Origin: JAKAGZ01 sp963772675 | Lineage (GTDB): Bacteria > Bacteroidota > Ignavibacteria > Ignavibacteriales > Ignavibacteriaceae | NCBI GenBank assembly: GCA_963772675.1 | Contig: CAVYYF010000005.1 | Coordinates: forward strand, 992,001-1,056,000 | Direction of reading: 5' to 3' | DNA: 64,000 bases | Shown here: positions 48,680 through 58,957 of the stretch, piece after piece | Numbering within the stretch: the first letter of the stretch is position 1 | Layout of the letters: each line of letters opens with the position of its first letter | The notes under the pieces: model-generated | The model's input: the letters and a program-made list of their open reading frames with translations, nothing else | The model's database searches: none | What the model was told of the DNA's origin: nothing | Made by a program: the position numbers and the translations under genes

Positions 48680-49186
48680 ATGCCTCAGAATCTTGAAGTA
48701 AAAATAAAGCTGGAATCGTTCAGGGATATAAAAAAGGTGTTAAATAAAATTGGTGCTGATTTCACAGCAACTCTTAATCAGAAAGATATTTACTATAAAA
48801 ATTCCGGCGGATTGTTAAAATTAAGAGTCGAAAAAGGTATTGAAAGTCTTATCCATTACAACCGGGATGAAAACTCGAAAAACAGGTGGTCAAATTACAA
48901 ACTGTTGAAATTTAGTGCAGGTAATGCAGAAGAATTCTTCAGGCAGATTTTTGAAGTTGAAACTGTCGTCGAAAAGAAGAGACTTCTTTACATGTACAAC
49001 AATACCCGGATTCACCTTGATAACATAAAACATCTCGGCAATTACCTCGAACTCGAAACACTTGTCCTGAACGGACAGGCCGATGCAAAAAAAAGATTTA
49101 AGGAAATAGCTGACCTTTTGAATCTTGATTTGAAAAATCAAATTAAAAAATCAAACAGGGACCTGATGCTGGGAAATAGAAGATGA
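48680..49186 (+). CDS. CYTH-domain protein (class IV adenylate cyclase / ThTPase fold)
   Basis: 168 residues. The opening LEVKIKLESF carries the ExExK-like motif, here EVKIK with the first Glu as E6 or a close variant, and KLRVEKG and LRxE-type positively charged strands follow. CYTH enzymes act on triphosphates such as ATP, thiamine triphosphate or inorganic triphosphate. The AddB-like gene starts inside its stop codon (ATGA), so the two are coupled. Confidence 0.75.
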   Translation: MPQNLEVKIKLESFRDIKKVLNKIGADFTATLNQKDIYYKNSGGLLKLRVEKGIESLIHYNRDENSKNRWSNYKLLKFSAGNAEEFFRQIFEVETVVEKKRLLYMYNNTRIHLDNIKHLGNYLELETLVLNGQADAKKRFKEIADLLNLDLKNQIKKSNRDLMLGNRR

Positions 49187-52100
49187 TACTTACAAAGAGC
49201 AAAAGAGAAAAGTTTGATGTCAATGCAGAAGTTGATGAAAAAATCAGGAATCGTCGGCTAAATGAGCTGTTGGTTATTGTCCCGACCAACAGGAAAATCA
49301 GGGACTTGAAAAAACAAATCATAACTTCTGCGCCAAATGAATCAACAGGTAAAATAAATCTTGAAACAATCGGGACTTTTTCCACAAAATTATTTTTTAA
49401 AGATCCTGAAATAAAAGGGACTATCTTGAGTGAAGCCGCATCTACTGTCCTTTTAAATCAAAGCATCCAGGAAATAAAGCTTAAATATTTTTCAAATTAT
49501 AAAGACCAAATTCCATCGGGAACTCTTGAGCGAATTAAGAATGTAATTTCAGAGTATAAAAAACATGGGATAAATCCTGATACTTTAAGAAAGGAATATG
49601 AGACTCTTGAGGGTTCTGAAAAATTAAAAGCTGGCGATATTGCTGAGATATACGAAAAACATCAATTGAAATGCGACGAGCTTTCAGTTAAAGAGATCGG
49701 TGATGTATATAATCAGCTTGTAAAATTTGAAAAAAATATTTTTGCAGAAAATTTCAGGAAATTTTTTCCTGATGTAAACCTGATTATAGTGCATGGATTT
49801 GATGAGTTTACTTCGCCGGAAATTGATATTCTGAATAGAACTTCCGAATTGCCGGAACAGGAATTATTTCTCTCTTTTGATTATTTCAAATATAATCCAT
49901 TGATGTTTTCGCATCTTGATAAATGTTATGAGAAACTGGAGAGAAGTGGTTTCAGACCAATCATTGATTCTTCATTAACTGAACACAATAAATTTCTAAC
50001 AATAGTCAGGGAGAAATTATTCAGAACGAAACAGCAGCAGAAGATTTCGGATTACCACGATAGCATAACAAAAATATCAGCGCAAAATCGTGAAAAGGAA
50101 ATTGAGCTTATCGCTAAAGAAATAAAAACACTTATCATAGAAAAAAATGTTCAACCGAATGAAATATGTCTTGCATTTAACCTGATACAAAAATATTCGC
50201 CGACTATAAGGGATATTTTTTCAGTATATGAGATCCCGTTTAATCTTACAGATCGTTACTCCCTGGATGCTTCACCTCCTGTTATATCGGTAATAAATAT
50301 ACTTGAGGTGCTGGAAAATGATTTTTATTACAAAAATATTCTGCGTGCCCTTTCGGGTGGATATCTTGAGACGATAGGAATTCACCAGTCAAACCTGATG
50401 AGAGTTTCTGTAGAACTAAAAATAATTTCAGGCTATCAAAACTGGAAGGATTCCATCGATGATGCACTCTCACAAAAATTTGAAGAAGCGGACGAAGAAT
50501 TCAGCAGCCTTTCATTTAAGGAAGAGGATTACAAAAAAGCGCTGGAGGATATCGAAACTTTTAATGAACTTCTTGAACCTTTCGATAAAAAAATGTCACT
50601 TAAGGAGTTTCTCGATAATTTTACGGAATTAATCTACAAGCTGAATATTCCAATTAAGCTTGTTAGCCGGGGAGGAGAAAGAGTTGAGGAAAATGTAAAG
50701 GCTGTAACGGTACTGATAGAAACAGTAACCGAACTGCTTGAATTGTTCAAGCTTGAATATAGTGAAAAAGAAAAATTCAACCTGAAGTTCTTTCTTAGTC
50801 ACATCAGGACTGCTGTTAATTCATCAAGATATAATATTAAGGAAAGGCAGGGGTATGGCGTTCAGATCACTACACTGAGTGAAATTCGTGGGCTGGAATT
50901 TGATCATGTGTTCTTAGCTGGCTTATGTGATGGTGATTTCCCTACGCGTTACTCCCCGGAAATATTCTTTTCACCCTCTTATATGAAAGATGAAATAAAA
51001 CACCAGGGGGAAGAAAGATATCATTTTTATCAGGCGCTATGTTCATGGAAAAAAAGACTCTATCTGACTCTTCCTTCAAATGATGAAAAAAAAGAATTAG
51101 TGGAATCCAATTTCCTAACAGAATTTACTAACCTGTTCGGAGTTTCAGAAAAAACCGAAAAAGACTTTGAGGATACTCTTTTTTCGAGAGAAGAAGTGCT
51201 TGAGTTTATCGGGAATAGAGGTGTTGAAAATGTAAAGAATAATGAGTCGATAAAAGAATATGATATTGATATCCATATGATTGAAGAAGCAATAAAAATA
51301 AACGAACTAAGGACAAATAATCCGTTCGGAGATTCGGAATTCACTGGGAATATACTGGAAAACCTTTCGGCAGATGCGAAAGCAAAATTAGCAGAGTATA
51401 AAAAAAGAAATTATTCAATTTCCCAGCTTGAGACCTATGCAAAATGTCCATACAAATATTTTGCTGAAAGAGTTTTGAAACTGGAGCCGGTTGAAGAACC
51501 GACTGAGGAAATAGAAGCCCTTGAAATGGGTACATTACTTCACTCAATATTATTTGAATTTTATGTAGAACTGAACAGGAAAAATATAATTTTACAGAAA
51601 TCCTCCGGGAGGGATTTTGATTTTGCATACAAATTAATTTTTAGAATTGCGGAAGAAAAAATCGAGAAAGCAAACTTTCGTTCACCTGTCTCTTTTTTTG
51701 AAAAGGAGAAAGTACTTGGCATTAAAGGCGACCGGAAAAATTCTCTTCTGTTTAAGTTTCTTACTGCTGAAAAAGACAACACTGATGGATTTACTCCAAG
51801 ATATTTTGAAAGAGCATTCGGACAGTTTGGAAATGCAAATGACAAAAATTCTTTTTTAACTGATTTTACCGTTAGAGATATAAATGTTAGAGGCAAAATT
51901 GACAGGATCGATATAAGCGAAGCAGATGAAAAATTTAAAGTGATCGATTATAAAATCGGTGGGAAAATACCCACTGCGAAAGATCTTCTTGAAGGCATTT
52001 CGCTTCAACTGCCGCTTTATATGTATGCTGCAAAAAAACTGATAGAGGCCCAATTATCTGTGGATTCTGAACCTTCTTCTGCAGAAATTTATTCATTGAA

Positions 52101-52347
52101 ATTTTCGGACTCTGATTTTGGGAGAAAACAAATAAAAAATTCAGAAAGCAGAAAGAGAAATATTAGTGAAGATGATTACATTTCGGCTAACAATGAATTA
52201 ATCAATATTTGTCTAGACTCAATTGAAAAACATGTAAAATCGATAGTGAACGGGAGATTTAATCTTACGACTTTAAAAGATCGTGAAAACAAAGTTTGCA
52301 AATACTGTAATTTTAAATCAATCTGCAGAATCCAGGAAGTAAATTAG
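49183..52347 (+). CDS. AddB/RecB-like PD-(D/E)XK nuclease with inactive-looking helicase region
   Basis: 1054 residues. The first 700 residues have a UvrD/AddB-like layout (LLVIVPTNRKIRDLKKQI, LAGLCDGDFPTRYSP) without a clear Walker A GxxGxGKT. The nuclease domain near residue 740-1050 contains YSISQLETYAKCPYKYF, EMGTLLHSIL, GKIDRIDI and VIDYKIGG (the D...D-x-K core). Four cysteines, one in AKCPYKYF and three in VCKYCNFKSIC, fit an AddB-type [4Fe-4S] cluster. It would form a double-strand break repair complex with an AddA helicase, which is not in the window. Confidence 0.82.
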   Translation: MILTKSKREKFDVNAEVDEKIRNRRLNELLVIVPTNRKIRDLKKQIITSAPNESTGKINLETIGTFSTKLFFKDPEIKGTILSEAASTVLLNQSIQEIKLKYFSNYKDQIPSGTLERIKNVISEYKKHGINPDTLRKEYETLEGSEKLKAGDIAEIYEKHQLKCDELSVKEIGDVYNQLVKFEKNIFAENFRKFFPDVNLIIVHGFDEFTSPEIDILNRTSELPEQELFLSFDYFKYNPLMFSHLDKCYEKLERSGFRPIIDSSLTEHNKFLTIVREKLFRTKQQQKISDYHDSITKISAQNREKEIELIAKEIKTLIIEKNVQPNEICLAFNLIQKYSPTIRDIFSVYEIPFNLTDRYSLDASPPVISVINILEVLENDFYYKNILRALSGGYLETIGIHQSNLMRVSVELKIISGYQNWKDSIDDALSQKFEEADEEFSSLSFKEEDYKKALEDIETFNELLEPFDKKMSLKEFLDNFTELIYKLNIPIKLVSRGGERVEENVKAVTVLIETVTELLELFKLEYSEKEKFNLKFFLSHIRTAVNSSRYNIKERQGYGVQITTLSEIRGLEFDHVFLAGLCDGDFPTRYSPEIFFSPSYMKDEIKHQGEERYHFYQALCSWKKRLYLTLPSNDEKKELVESNFLTEFTNLFGVSEKTEKDFEDTLFSREEVLEFIGNRGVENVKNNESIKEYDIDIHMIEEAIKINELRTNNPFGDSEFTGNILENLSADAKAKLAEYKKRNYSISQLETYAKCPYKYFAERVLKLEPVEEPTEEIEALEMGTLLHSILFEFYVELNRKNIILQKSSGRDFDFAYKLIFRIAEEKIEKANFRSPVSFFEKEKVLGIKGDRKNSLLFKFLTAEKDNTDGFTPRYFERAFGQFGNANDKNSFLTDFTVRDINVRGKIDRIDISEADEKFKVIDYKIGGKIPTAKDLLEGISLQLPLYMYAAKKLIEAQLSVDSEPSSAEIYSLKFSDSDFGRKQIKNSESRKRNISEDDYISANNELINICLDSIEKHVKSIVNGRFNLTTLKDRENKVCKYCNFKSICRIQEVN

Positions 52348-52375
52348 GATGCGGCGAAATACAGGGGGATTACTT

Positions 52376-54349
52376 ATGAAAAAATATTGCATTATATATT
52401 GTTTGTTCTTTATTGCTAATCATTTTCTTGTTGCACAGACATTCAATAAGATTCTCGTTGAATCGGAGAAACATCAATATCAAAACTTGAAAAAAATCTC
52501 CCAGGTTCAGTACCCCGGGGACTCTACTATTGACGTTATATATTATAAGCTTGATCTTAAGTTAACTTATCAGCCGAAAAACCTTGATGGAATTGTTACG
52601 GTTAATTTTAAAAGTAATTCTCTTTCTTTAACTTCATTTTATCTCGACTTGCAAAATGAGCTGCACGTTGATTCCGTGATTATGAATGGAAACAAAATTA
52701 CTTTTACTCATATGTCTGGTATTCCAAAACTCATTATTAATCTTCCTTCTCCATTAAGCCCGGGGCAAGAGGGAAGCATAACTGTCTATTACAGAGGAAT
52801 CCCCGGTTCTACAGGCTTTGGGAGTTTTGAATTTGGTAATGACGGATCAGGCGGGCAGGCAATTTACACTTTGAGCGAGCCGTATGGCGCAAGCGACTGG
52901 TGGCCGTGCAAAGATACCCCTGCTGATAAAGCAGATTCATCCGATGTCTGGATAACTGTTGCTGACAATTTAACTGCAGTTTCAAACGGAACATTACAGG
53001 TAGTAATTGACAATGGAGATGGAACCCATACCTTTAAATGGAAAAACTCCTACCCGATAGCACAGTATCTTATTTCTCTTGCTATAGCAGATTATTCAAC
53101 CTACGACACGTATTATAAATATGCTGCAACTGATTCAATGCCGATCACAAATTACATTTACTCTTTGGATTATAATCAAAACACTAAAGACCTGCTTGAT
53201 AAAGTTGCAACTATGATAAAGATTTATTCTGATCATTACGGGCCATACCCTTTTTTGAAGGAAAAATACGGGCATGCAGAATTCGGGTGGGGAGGAGGAA
53301 TGGAACATCAGACAATTACATCTGTGGGGGGATTCGATGAAACGTTAATTGCACACGAGCTTGCCCACCAATGGTTCGGTGATAAAGTTACATGCAAAAC
53401 CTGGAATGACATCTGGCTGAACGAAGGCTTTGCAACATTTTCCGAAGCTCTTTATTATGAAGATGAATACGGCAGGCAGGCGTATGATTCAAATATTGAA
53501 GGCAAGATGAGTACTGCAAAAAAAGATAAAAATAATTCAGTTTATGTTGATGATATCAGTTCGGTAAACAGGATATTCAGTTATCCGACAACATATGCTA
53601 AAGCTGGAATAGTACTTCATATGTTGCGTGGTATAGTAGGTGATTCAGTGTTTTTTAATATTCTTCGTTCTTATAACAGCGATCCCCGTTTTGCTTATGG
53701 TGTTGCTTCTACATCAGATTTTGAATCTGTTGCAGAAAGTATTTCAGGAAAAAACCTGGGGTATTTTTTCAATGAATGGATTTATGGATTGGGATATCCG
53801 AATTACAGGTATAGCTGGAATTACACCTACGCAGGTTCCGGAAATTATGAGATCAGTCTTAACGTTAACCAGGTGGCTCATACGAATCCCGATTTTTTTA
53901 CGATGCCGATTCAATTAAAGGTCATTACGGATGTTGGCGATACTGTCATAACGGTTTTTAATAACCAAAGCGCTCAGTCGTTTAACTTTGTTGTAAGCGG
54001 GGTGCCATCCGATCTGGTTTTCGATCCGAATAATTTTATAATGAAAGACGAATTGCTCACCGAACAGCCGAAAGAAATAATTCCCGGTCAGTATGTGCTT
54101 GACCAGAATTATCCCAACCCTTTCAACCCTGTTACTGTTCTGCGTTACCGTCTTCCGAAAAGAACACAGGTTAAGCTAACAGTGACCGATGCTACCGGAA
54201 AGCAGGTTGCAGTTCTTGTAAATGAAGAGCAACTTTTAGGCAGTTACTCTGTACCGTTCGATGGAAGCAAGTACGCAAGTGGTGTATATTTTTATACATT
54301 GGAAACGAATGATTTCCAGCAAACTAAAAAGATGGTGCTGCTGAAGTAA
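52376..54349 (+). CDS. M1-family metallo-aminopeptidase with T9SS sorting domain
   Basis: 657 residues from ATG 52376, chosen because a GGGGG site precedes it and it begins a clean signal peptide; the frame is open from 52349. GWGGGMEHQTITS replaces the GAMEN exopeptidase motif. The zinc site is LIAHELAHQWF with the third ligand Glu in WLNEGFATF. The last 80 residues are a T9SS domain: NYPNPFNPVTVLRYRL, then YASGVYFYTLETND and KMVLLK. It is therefore exported and probably attached to the cell surface. It likely serves peptide scavenging. Confidence 0.92.
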   Translation: MKKYCIIYCLFFIANHFLVAQTFNKILVESEKHQYQNLKKISQVQYPGDSTIDVIYYKLDLKLTYQPKNLDGIVTVNFKSNSLSLTSFYLDLQNELHVDSVIMNGNKITFTHMSGIPKLIINLPSPLSPGQEGSITVYYRGIPGSTGFGSFEFGNDGSGGQAIYTLSEPYGASDWWPCKDTPADKADSSDVWITVADNLTAVSNGTLQVVIDNGDGTHTFKWKNSYPIAQYLISLAIADYSTYDTYYKYAATDSMPITNYIYSLDYNQNTKDLLDKVATMIKIYSDHYGPYPFLKEKYGHAEFGWGGGMEHQTITSVGGFDETLIAHELAHQWFGDKVTCKTWNDIWLNEGFATFSEALYYEDEYGRQAYDSNIEGKMSTAKKDKNNSVYVDDISSVNRIFSYPTTYAKAGIVLHMLRGIVGDSVFFNILRSYNSDPRFAYGVASTSDFESVAESISGKNLGYFFNEWIYGLGYPNYRYSWNYTYAGSGNYEISLNVNQVAHTNPDFFTMPIQLKVITDVGDTVITVFNNQSAQSFNFVVSGVPSDLVFDPNNFIMKDELLTEQPKEIIPGQYVLDQNYPNPFNPVTVLRYRLPKRTQVKLTVTDATGKQVAVLVNEEQLLGSYSVPFDGSKYASGVYFYTLETNDFQQTKKMVLLK

Positions 54350-54388
54350 ATTTATTAAGGACAAAATGCTATAAGCAGGAGTTGCTCG

Positions 54389-55372
54389 TTAAATTTTGCT
54401 GTTATGTCCAATTGTTATTACTACTTTCCCTTTGTGTTTTGCTTCTCCAAAATACCGCATAGCTTCGGGTACTTCACTTAACTTGAAAGGCTTATCTATT
54501 ACAGGTTTGATTTTGCCCGCTTCGAAGAGCTCATTCATATAAGCTAAATCCTTATTAGGTTTCAGGGCAACGATACGTATTTTCTTTTTACTGAACATCG
54601 AAATCAACGGCCCAAATAAAAAAGCTTGTAAAAGTCGGCCTGTTGCTCCGCCGACTGTTACATAAAACCCATTTGTACCTAAAGCGCGCATGTAATCGAA
54701 CATCGAACGATTTGTTTTTACATCAAGAATCAGATCATAGCACTTTTTGTTTTTTGTAAAATCTTCCTTTGTATAATCAATAACGTTATCAAAGCCCACA
54801 GAACGTAATAGGTCCAGTTTCTCTGTGCTGTCAACCCCTGTCACTTCAACATCGTTTTTCAATTTGGCAATTTGTATTCCAAAAGTACCGACACCTCCTC
54901 CGGCACCATTTATTAAAATTTTTTGACCCACTTGAATTCGTCCTATATCATGAAGACCCTGTACGGCAAGCATAGCTGCCTGCGGAATCGCTGCTGCTTC
55001 TTCGAATGTCATGCCGTGTGGCTTTAGTGCTAATGCATTTTCACGGGCACAGACATACTCGGCAAAACCTCCCCAATCGCCGCTCAGATCCCCGTATACT
55101 TCGTCGCCAGGTTGAAATAATTTTACATTTTTACCAACTTCTTCTATCCGCCCCGCTATGTCAGAACCGGGTATATTTTTCTTTGGCTTAAAAAGTCCGG
55201 TAAAAAATCGGTTAATGAATGGACTGCCGATAATATTTCCCATGTCCCAATCATTTACCGATGCTGCATAAACTTTTATTAAAACTTCATTATCCTTTGG
55301 GGTAGGCTTTTCGATTTCTTTTAATTCGAGAAAATCAGGGGATCCATATTTTGTGAATACGATTGCTTTCAT
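54389..55372 (-). CDS. Zinc-independent MDR family NAD(P)-dependent oxidoreductase
   Basis: 327 residues from ATG 55372 (AGGA upstream). The frame extends to 55420, but that part lacks the family start MKAIVFTKYGSPD. NADPH site INGAGGGVGTFGIQIAKL follows VQGLHDIGRIQVGQK. The catalytic-zinc cysteines of alcohol dehydrogenases are absent, so it belongs with quinone oxidoreductases and enoyl reductases. The substrate is unknown. Confidence 0.85.
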   Translation of the reverse strand: MKAIVFTKYGSPDFLELKEIEKPTPKDNEVLIKVYAASVNDWDMGNIIGSPFINRFFTGLFKPKKNIPGSDIAGRIEEVGKNVKLFQPGDEVYGDLSGDWGGFAEYVCARENALALKPHGMTFEEAAAIPQAAMLAVQGLHDIGRIQVGQKILINGAGGGVGTFGIQIAKLKNDVEVTGVDSTEKLDLLRSVGFDNVIDYTKEDFTKNKKCYDLILDVKTNRSMFDYMRALGTNGFYVTVGGATGRLLQAFLFGPLISMFSKKKIRIVALKPNKDLAYMNELFEAGKIKPVIDKPFKLSEVPEAMRYFGEAKHKGKVVITIGHNSKI

Positions 55373-55785
55373 CAATATTCCTAAAGTGTTACACAAATTG
55401 AAAACTAACGCCCGAAACAACGAAGGTTAATTAAACCTGCTCGCTACAGAAAAAATATAAGATTCGGAATTTTGTTGACTGTTCATTGGCTGGCCCCGCT
55501 TTTATTTCTTGCTAAAACGGATACTGAAATGGAAAGTTATTCAAAAGCCTAACAATAAAATTTGGCAGATATTGCTTTAAAGTCAATTCTTAATTATTGA
55601 TTGGGTATTAAATTTTATACTTATATTTACCACAGGATTAATAAATCCTACCAGGTAATTTTGGGGGTCTCACATTCGCCTTGGTTAAACAAATGATTTG
55701 AAATATCAGAGATGAAAATTCTGATCGTTTGATTTAAGTGTTTATTTGATCTGAGATGATCCGATAACAACAGAGGAGGAGTGAC
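55373..55785. other. Noncoding gap of 413 bases
   Basis: It holds divergent promoters for the MDR gene and the cytochrome operon. A perfect small inverted repeat, AGGATT (55634-55639) and AATCCT (55644-55649), lies in the middle. A near-palindrome GGTTAATTAAACC occurs at about 55427. No gene or RNA was seen. Confidence 0.5.
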
Positions 55786-57142
55786 ATGTCTATGCAAAAA
55801 CCTTTCTTACTTTTAACCGTTTTATTTTTATTGCCCTGTCTGATAAAAGCACAGGGGATAAAAGCAGGGGGAGAGGCTCTGGGTACAAGATCGTATGATG
55901 ATTACAGCAAACCCGCATTTTGCGGAACTTCCTGTCACGTTGATTTTTATCAGCAATGGCAGCAGGCAATGATGTCGCAGGCATATACGCATCACTGGGA
56001 TGAAGTTGAATATTTTAAGCTTGCAGTACCGCACGCAGAAAAAGATGCAAAAGTTGCGGAAGTTAAAGCAGGATGCAACGGGTGTCACGCACCGATTGCA
56101 TTTTTAGCAGGGGATGTTCCGCCGCCTAAACCGGAAATGAATTCCCGCGCAAATGAATCCGTTTCCTGTGATGTATGTCACACGGTTACAGGATTTTCAG
56201 GGGATGTACCTCATAACTTTAATTTTATTTCCGAGTCCGGGAAATATAAAATACGGGCCGCGGGGTACCGGCAATTCACCGGAACACGAAATTAAAAAAT
56301 CTGATTTTCTTCAGACAGCAGAATTCTGCGGGACTTGTCACAACGAGATGAGTCCTTACGGCGTCTGGGTAAAATCAACTCACCTTGAATGGAAGGAAGG
56401 CCCTTATTCAAAGCAGGGAGTTCAATGCCAGGATTGCCATATGACAAAAGCAGAAGGATATTCTGCCGAGCTCGGTAAAAAATATCCCGATGTCTGGCAG
56501 CATCTTTTCCACGGCGCTCACGATCCGGGAAAAGTAAGAGGAACAATAGAATTAAGAATTCATCCTGATATAAGAGAAGCGGAACCGACCGAAGCTGTGA
56601 AGTTTACAATTGCTTTGTTCAATCAGAAGACGGGGCACAAGTTTCCTACAGGGTCAGTTGAGGACAGGATTGTCTGGATGCACGTTGAAGCTGTTGATGC
56701 TGAAGGAAATGTTTATCATCTGCCTGTTGATAAAAAAGGATTCGCTGGTGAAGAATATACAATCGGTGCGGATGTGCTTGCTTACCAGGATATGGGCATT
56801 GCTCTGAATGATCCGAATTTTGCAGGAGTACAGAGAGACGGCATACCTGTCGGTGACAGAATTTTCAGGATGGCGTATTTCGATCCGCAGGGAAGAATGA
56901 CCATTCAGCAATGGAACACAGCATCGCAGGGTGTTGATTACAGGATAGGTCCGCGCGAGACAAAACTTGAAACCTGTACGTTCACGCTTCCTGCAAATGT
57001 AAAGCCGGGCAAGATGAAAATTACAGCGGTACTTAATTATCAAAAACTGATTAAGCCTGTTGCTGATTTCCTCGGTGCACCTGAAGAAGCGGAAATAATA
57101 AAAGTAAACGATCATTCTACATACATAACTGTTTTGCCATAG
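55786..57142 (+). CDS. Multihaem cytochrome c (c554-like), one frameshift
   Basis: About 451 residues once joined. A signal peptide ends near KAQG. Haem sites in order: CGTSCH (46-51, three residues between cysteines, unusual), CNGCH (97-101), CDVCH, CGTCH and CQDCH. The C-terminal 200 residues (about 56530 onward) are a beta-rich non-haem domain with HKFPTGSVEDRIVWMHVEA. One extra A in TATAAAATAC at 56248-56251 breaks the frame; without it the text reads YGPRGTGNSPEHEI. GAGGAGG precedes ATG 55786. It is periplasmic or surface-exposed and followed by a haem-bearing porin, which suggests electron transfer across the outer membrane. Confidence 0.82.
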
Positions 57143-57157
57143 TATTATTGTAAATAA

Positions 57158-57206
57158 TGGGATGATATCTTTTCCTGTTGAACAGGGAAAATATAAGATG
57201 TCATCC
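57158..57206. other. Strong intercistronic hairpin
   Basis: GGGATGATATCTT and AAGATGTCATCCC pair (one G-T wobble), with an inner stem CCTGT/ACAGG around TGA. No T run follows, so it is not a terminator. It lies between the stop of the cytochrome gene and the start of the porin gene, and may set mRNA stability or processing. Confidence 0.7.
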
Positions 57207-57228
57207 CTTAATAAATTCTGGAGTATAT

Positions 57229-58398
57229 ATGAAAAGGACAATAAATTTTATTACGCTATTGATAACTACATTTACATTTACAGCCAGTGATCTGTTCGCA
57301 ATTCCAGCCTTTGCCAGAAAATATAATATGAGCTGCAAAACCTGTCACAGCCCGATACCTTACTTAAAACCATACGGAAATGAATTTGCTGCAAACGGTT
57401 TTACTTTAAAAGATAAAGATGCGCCGAGATATTTTGTTAATACCGGTGATGACAGGCTCGATTTGATAAGAGACTTTCCGATTGCAGTACGTATACAGGG
57501 GTTTACAACCTACAACGATGGAAACAATAATGAGTTTGATATCGGGACGCCTTCTGTGTTTAAAATTATGTCAGGCGGATCAATCACAAAAAATGTTGCG
57601 TACTATGCATATTATATTCTCGAAAACGGAGAGCCCGGTAAAATTGAAGATGCCTGGTTGATGTTCAATAAACTTTTCGGTACCGAGCTTGCCCTGACTG
57701 TCGGGCAGTTCCAGGTTTCCGACCCGATATTTAAAAGAGAGTTGAGACTGACAAGCGAAGATTACTGGATTTACAAAGCCCGTCCAGGTTTTTCGGATAT
57801 CGATCTTACCTACGACCGCGGATTTATTTTTACGTACACTTTGCCTTCAGCAACAGATTTGGTTTTGGAAGTTGTGAATGGTTCCGGCATAGGTGCAGTA
57901 AATTCAAATAATTTATTCGATAAGGATAAATACAAAAACCTGATGGGCAGAGTTTCACAGGAAGTAAATGAAAACGTAAGAGTGGGAGCAATCGGATATT
58001 ACGGAAATGAGTTAATAGATGGTTATTATTTAGCCAGAAAGAATGAGATTAAAATGTTTGGGGCCGATGCAACTCTTATGAATGAAAACTTCGAGTTAAA
58101 CCTGCAGTATTTATACAGGGATGACACGAATCCTTTTGCTTATTTTATGGACCATAAAATAAACACAAAGGGCGGTTTTGCGGAACTGATATTCCGTCCC
58201 GAAGGCGATGAAAGTCTCTGGTACCTGGTCGGTTTGTATAACCAGATCAGCTCGGATGAAGGCGCGCTGGATTATAAATCAGTTACAGGGCACGCCGGGT
58301 ATCTGTTGAGAAGGAATATTCGTCTTGTGAGTGAACTCACTTATGATATTACAAATAAGTATGCAAAGTTTAGTCTGGGTTTTGTAACTGCATTCTGA
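57229..58398 (+). CDS. Outer-membrane porin-like protein with a single N-terminal c-type haem
   Basis: 389 residues from ATG 57229 (GGAG upstream). A signal peptide ends near LFAI. CKTCH at residues 36-40 binds one haem. The rest is a beta-barrel, about 16 strands by eye, ending YAKFSLGFVTAF. Similar haem-tagged barrels are paired with multihaem cytochromes in Bacteroidota and Ignavibacteria. It follows the multihaem gene by 86 bases, including the hairpin, and may carry electrons through the outer membrane. Confidence 0.75.
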   Translation: MKRTINFITLLITTFTFTASDLFAIPAFARKYNMSCKTCHSPIPYLKPYGNEFAANGFTLKDKDAPRYFVNTGDDRLDLIRDFPIAVRIQGFTTYNDGNNNEFDIGTPSVFKIMSGGSITKNVAYYAYYILENGEPGKIEDAWLMFNKLFGTELALTVGQFQVSDPIFKRELRLTSEDYWIYKARPGFSDIDLTYDRGFIFTYTLPSATDLVLEVVNGSGIGAVNSNNLFDKDKYKNLMGRVSQEVNENVRVGAIGYYGNELIDGYYLARKNEIKMFGADATLMNENFELNLQYLYRDDTNPFAYFMDHKINTKGGFAELIFRPEGDESLWYLVGLYNQISSDEGALDYKSVTGHAGYLLRRNIRLVSELTYDITNKYAKFSLGFVTAF

Positions 58399-58417
58399 AA
58401 AATATTTATTCAATTAA

Positions 58418-58447
58418 AAAAGAGGAACAGCATTGTTCCTCTTTTTA
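58418..58447. terminator. Bidirectional terminator
   Basis: AAGAGGAAC and GTTCCTCTT (58420-58442) form a nine-pair stem around AGCATT, flanked by A run and T run on both sides. It ends the haem-porin gene and the convergent gene at 58466. Confidence 0.9.
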
Positions 58448-58465
58448 TTATTAAAACATAGGGCC

Positions 58466-58957
58466 TTAGTCATTCTTCAAATCATCATAAAGTCTTTCGT
58501 CTTTTAGTTTAAATCTTTGATTAAGAATTTTTAAGGACATATGAAATCCAACACTAAAACTTCTCGCGGCTTTATAAAGATAAATTGTTACAAAGATTGA
58601 TAACAATATTGTAATCCCTTTTTCTAGAATATAATTTTTAATGCCAAACAATCCATATTTTTGAATAGAAATAATTGCTCCAGAAAAGAGTAATGCCATT
58701 ACTAAAGTCATAAAGCTATGTAGAAATCTATCCCCAGAAAATCTAAATATTTCTGAGTTTGATTCATCTTTTTGAGAAGTTGAACTTGAATAACATAAGG
58801 CCGATAAGACCCCTATTAAACCCAATAAAGAAAGACTAATAGTAAGAAGACTTTCAAGTGATTGCTCCCTAAATGCATTAAATAAAAAAGCGAGTATTAT
58901 CATATTAGATAAATAAAATGCCGTATTCTCAAATATTATTAACGCCTTCTTTTTCAT
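58466..58957 (-). CDS. Hypothetical four-helix membrane protein
   Basis: 163 residues. Four hydrophobic segments (about 9-30, 36-56, 80-105 and 113-133) alternate with charged loops, and a hydrophilic C-terminus (LKILNQRFKLKDERLYDDL) follows. No family recognised. It stands alone between a convergent porin gene and the promoter region of greA. ATG at 58957. Codon use looks AT-richer than its neighbours, which could mean recent arrival, but I could not measure it. Confidence 0.6.
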   Translation of the reverse strand: MKKKALIIFENTAFYLSNMIILAFLFNAFREQSLESLLTISLSLLGLIGVLSALCYSSSTSQKDESNSEIFRFSGDRFLHSFMTLVMALLFSGAIISIQKYGLFGIKNYILEKGITILLSIFVTIYLYKAARSFSVGFHMSLKILNQRFKLKDERLYDDLKND

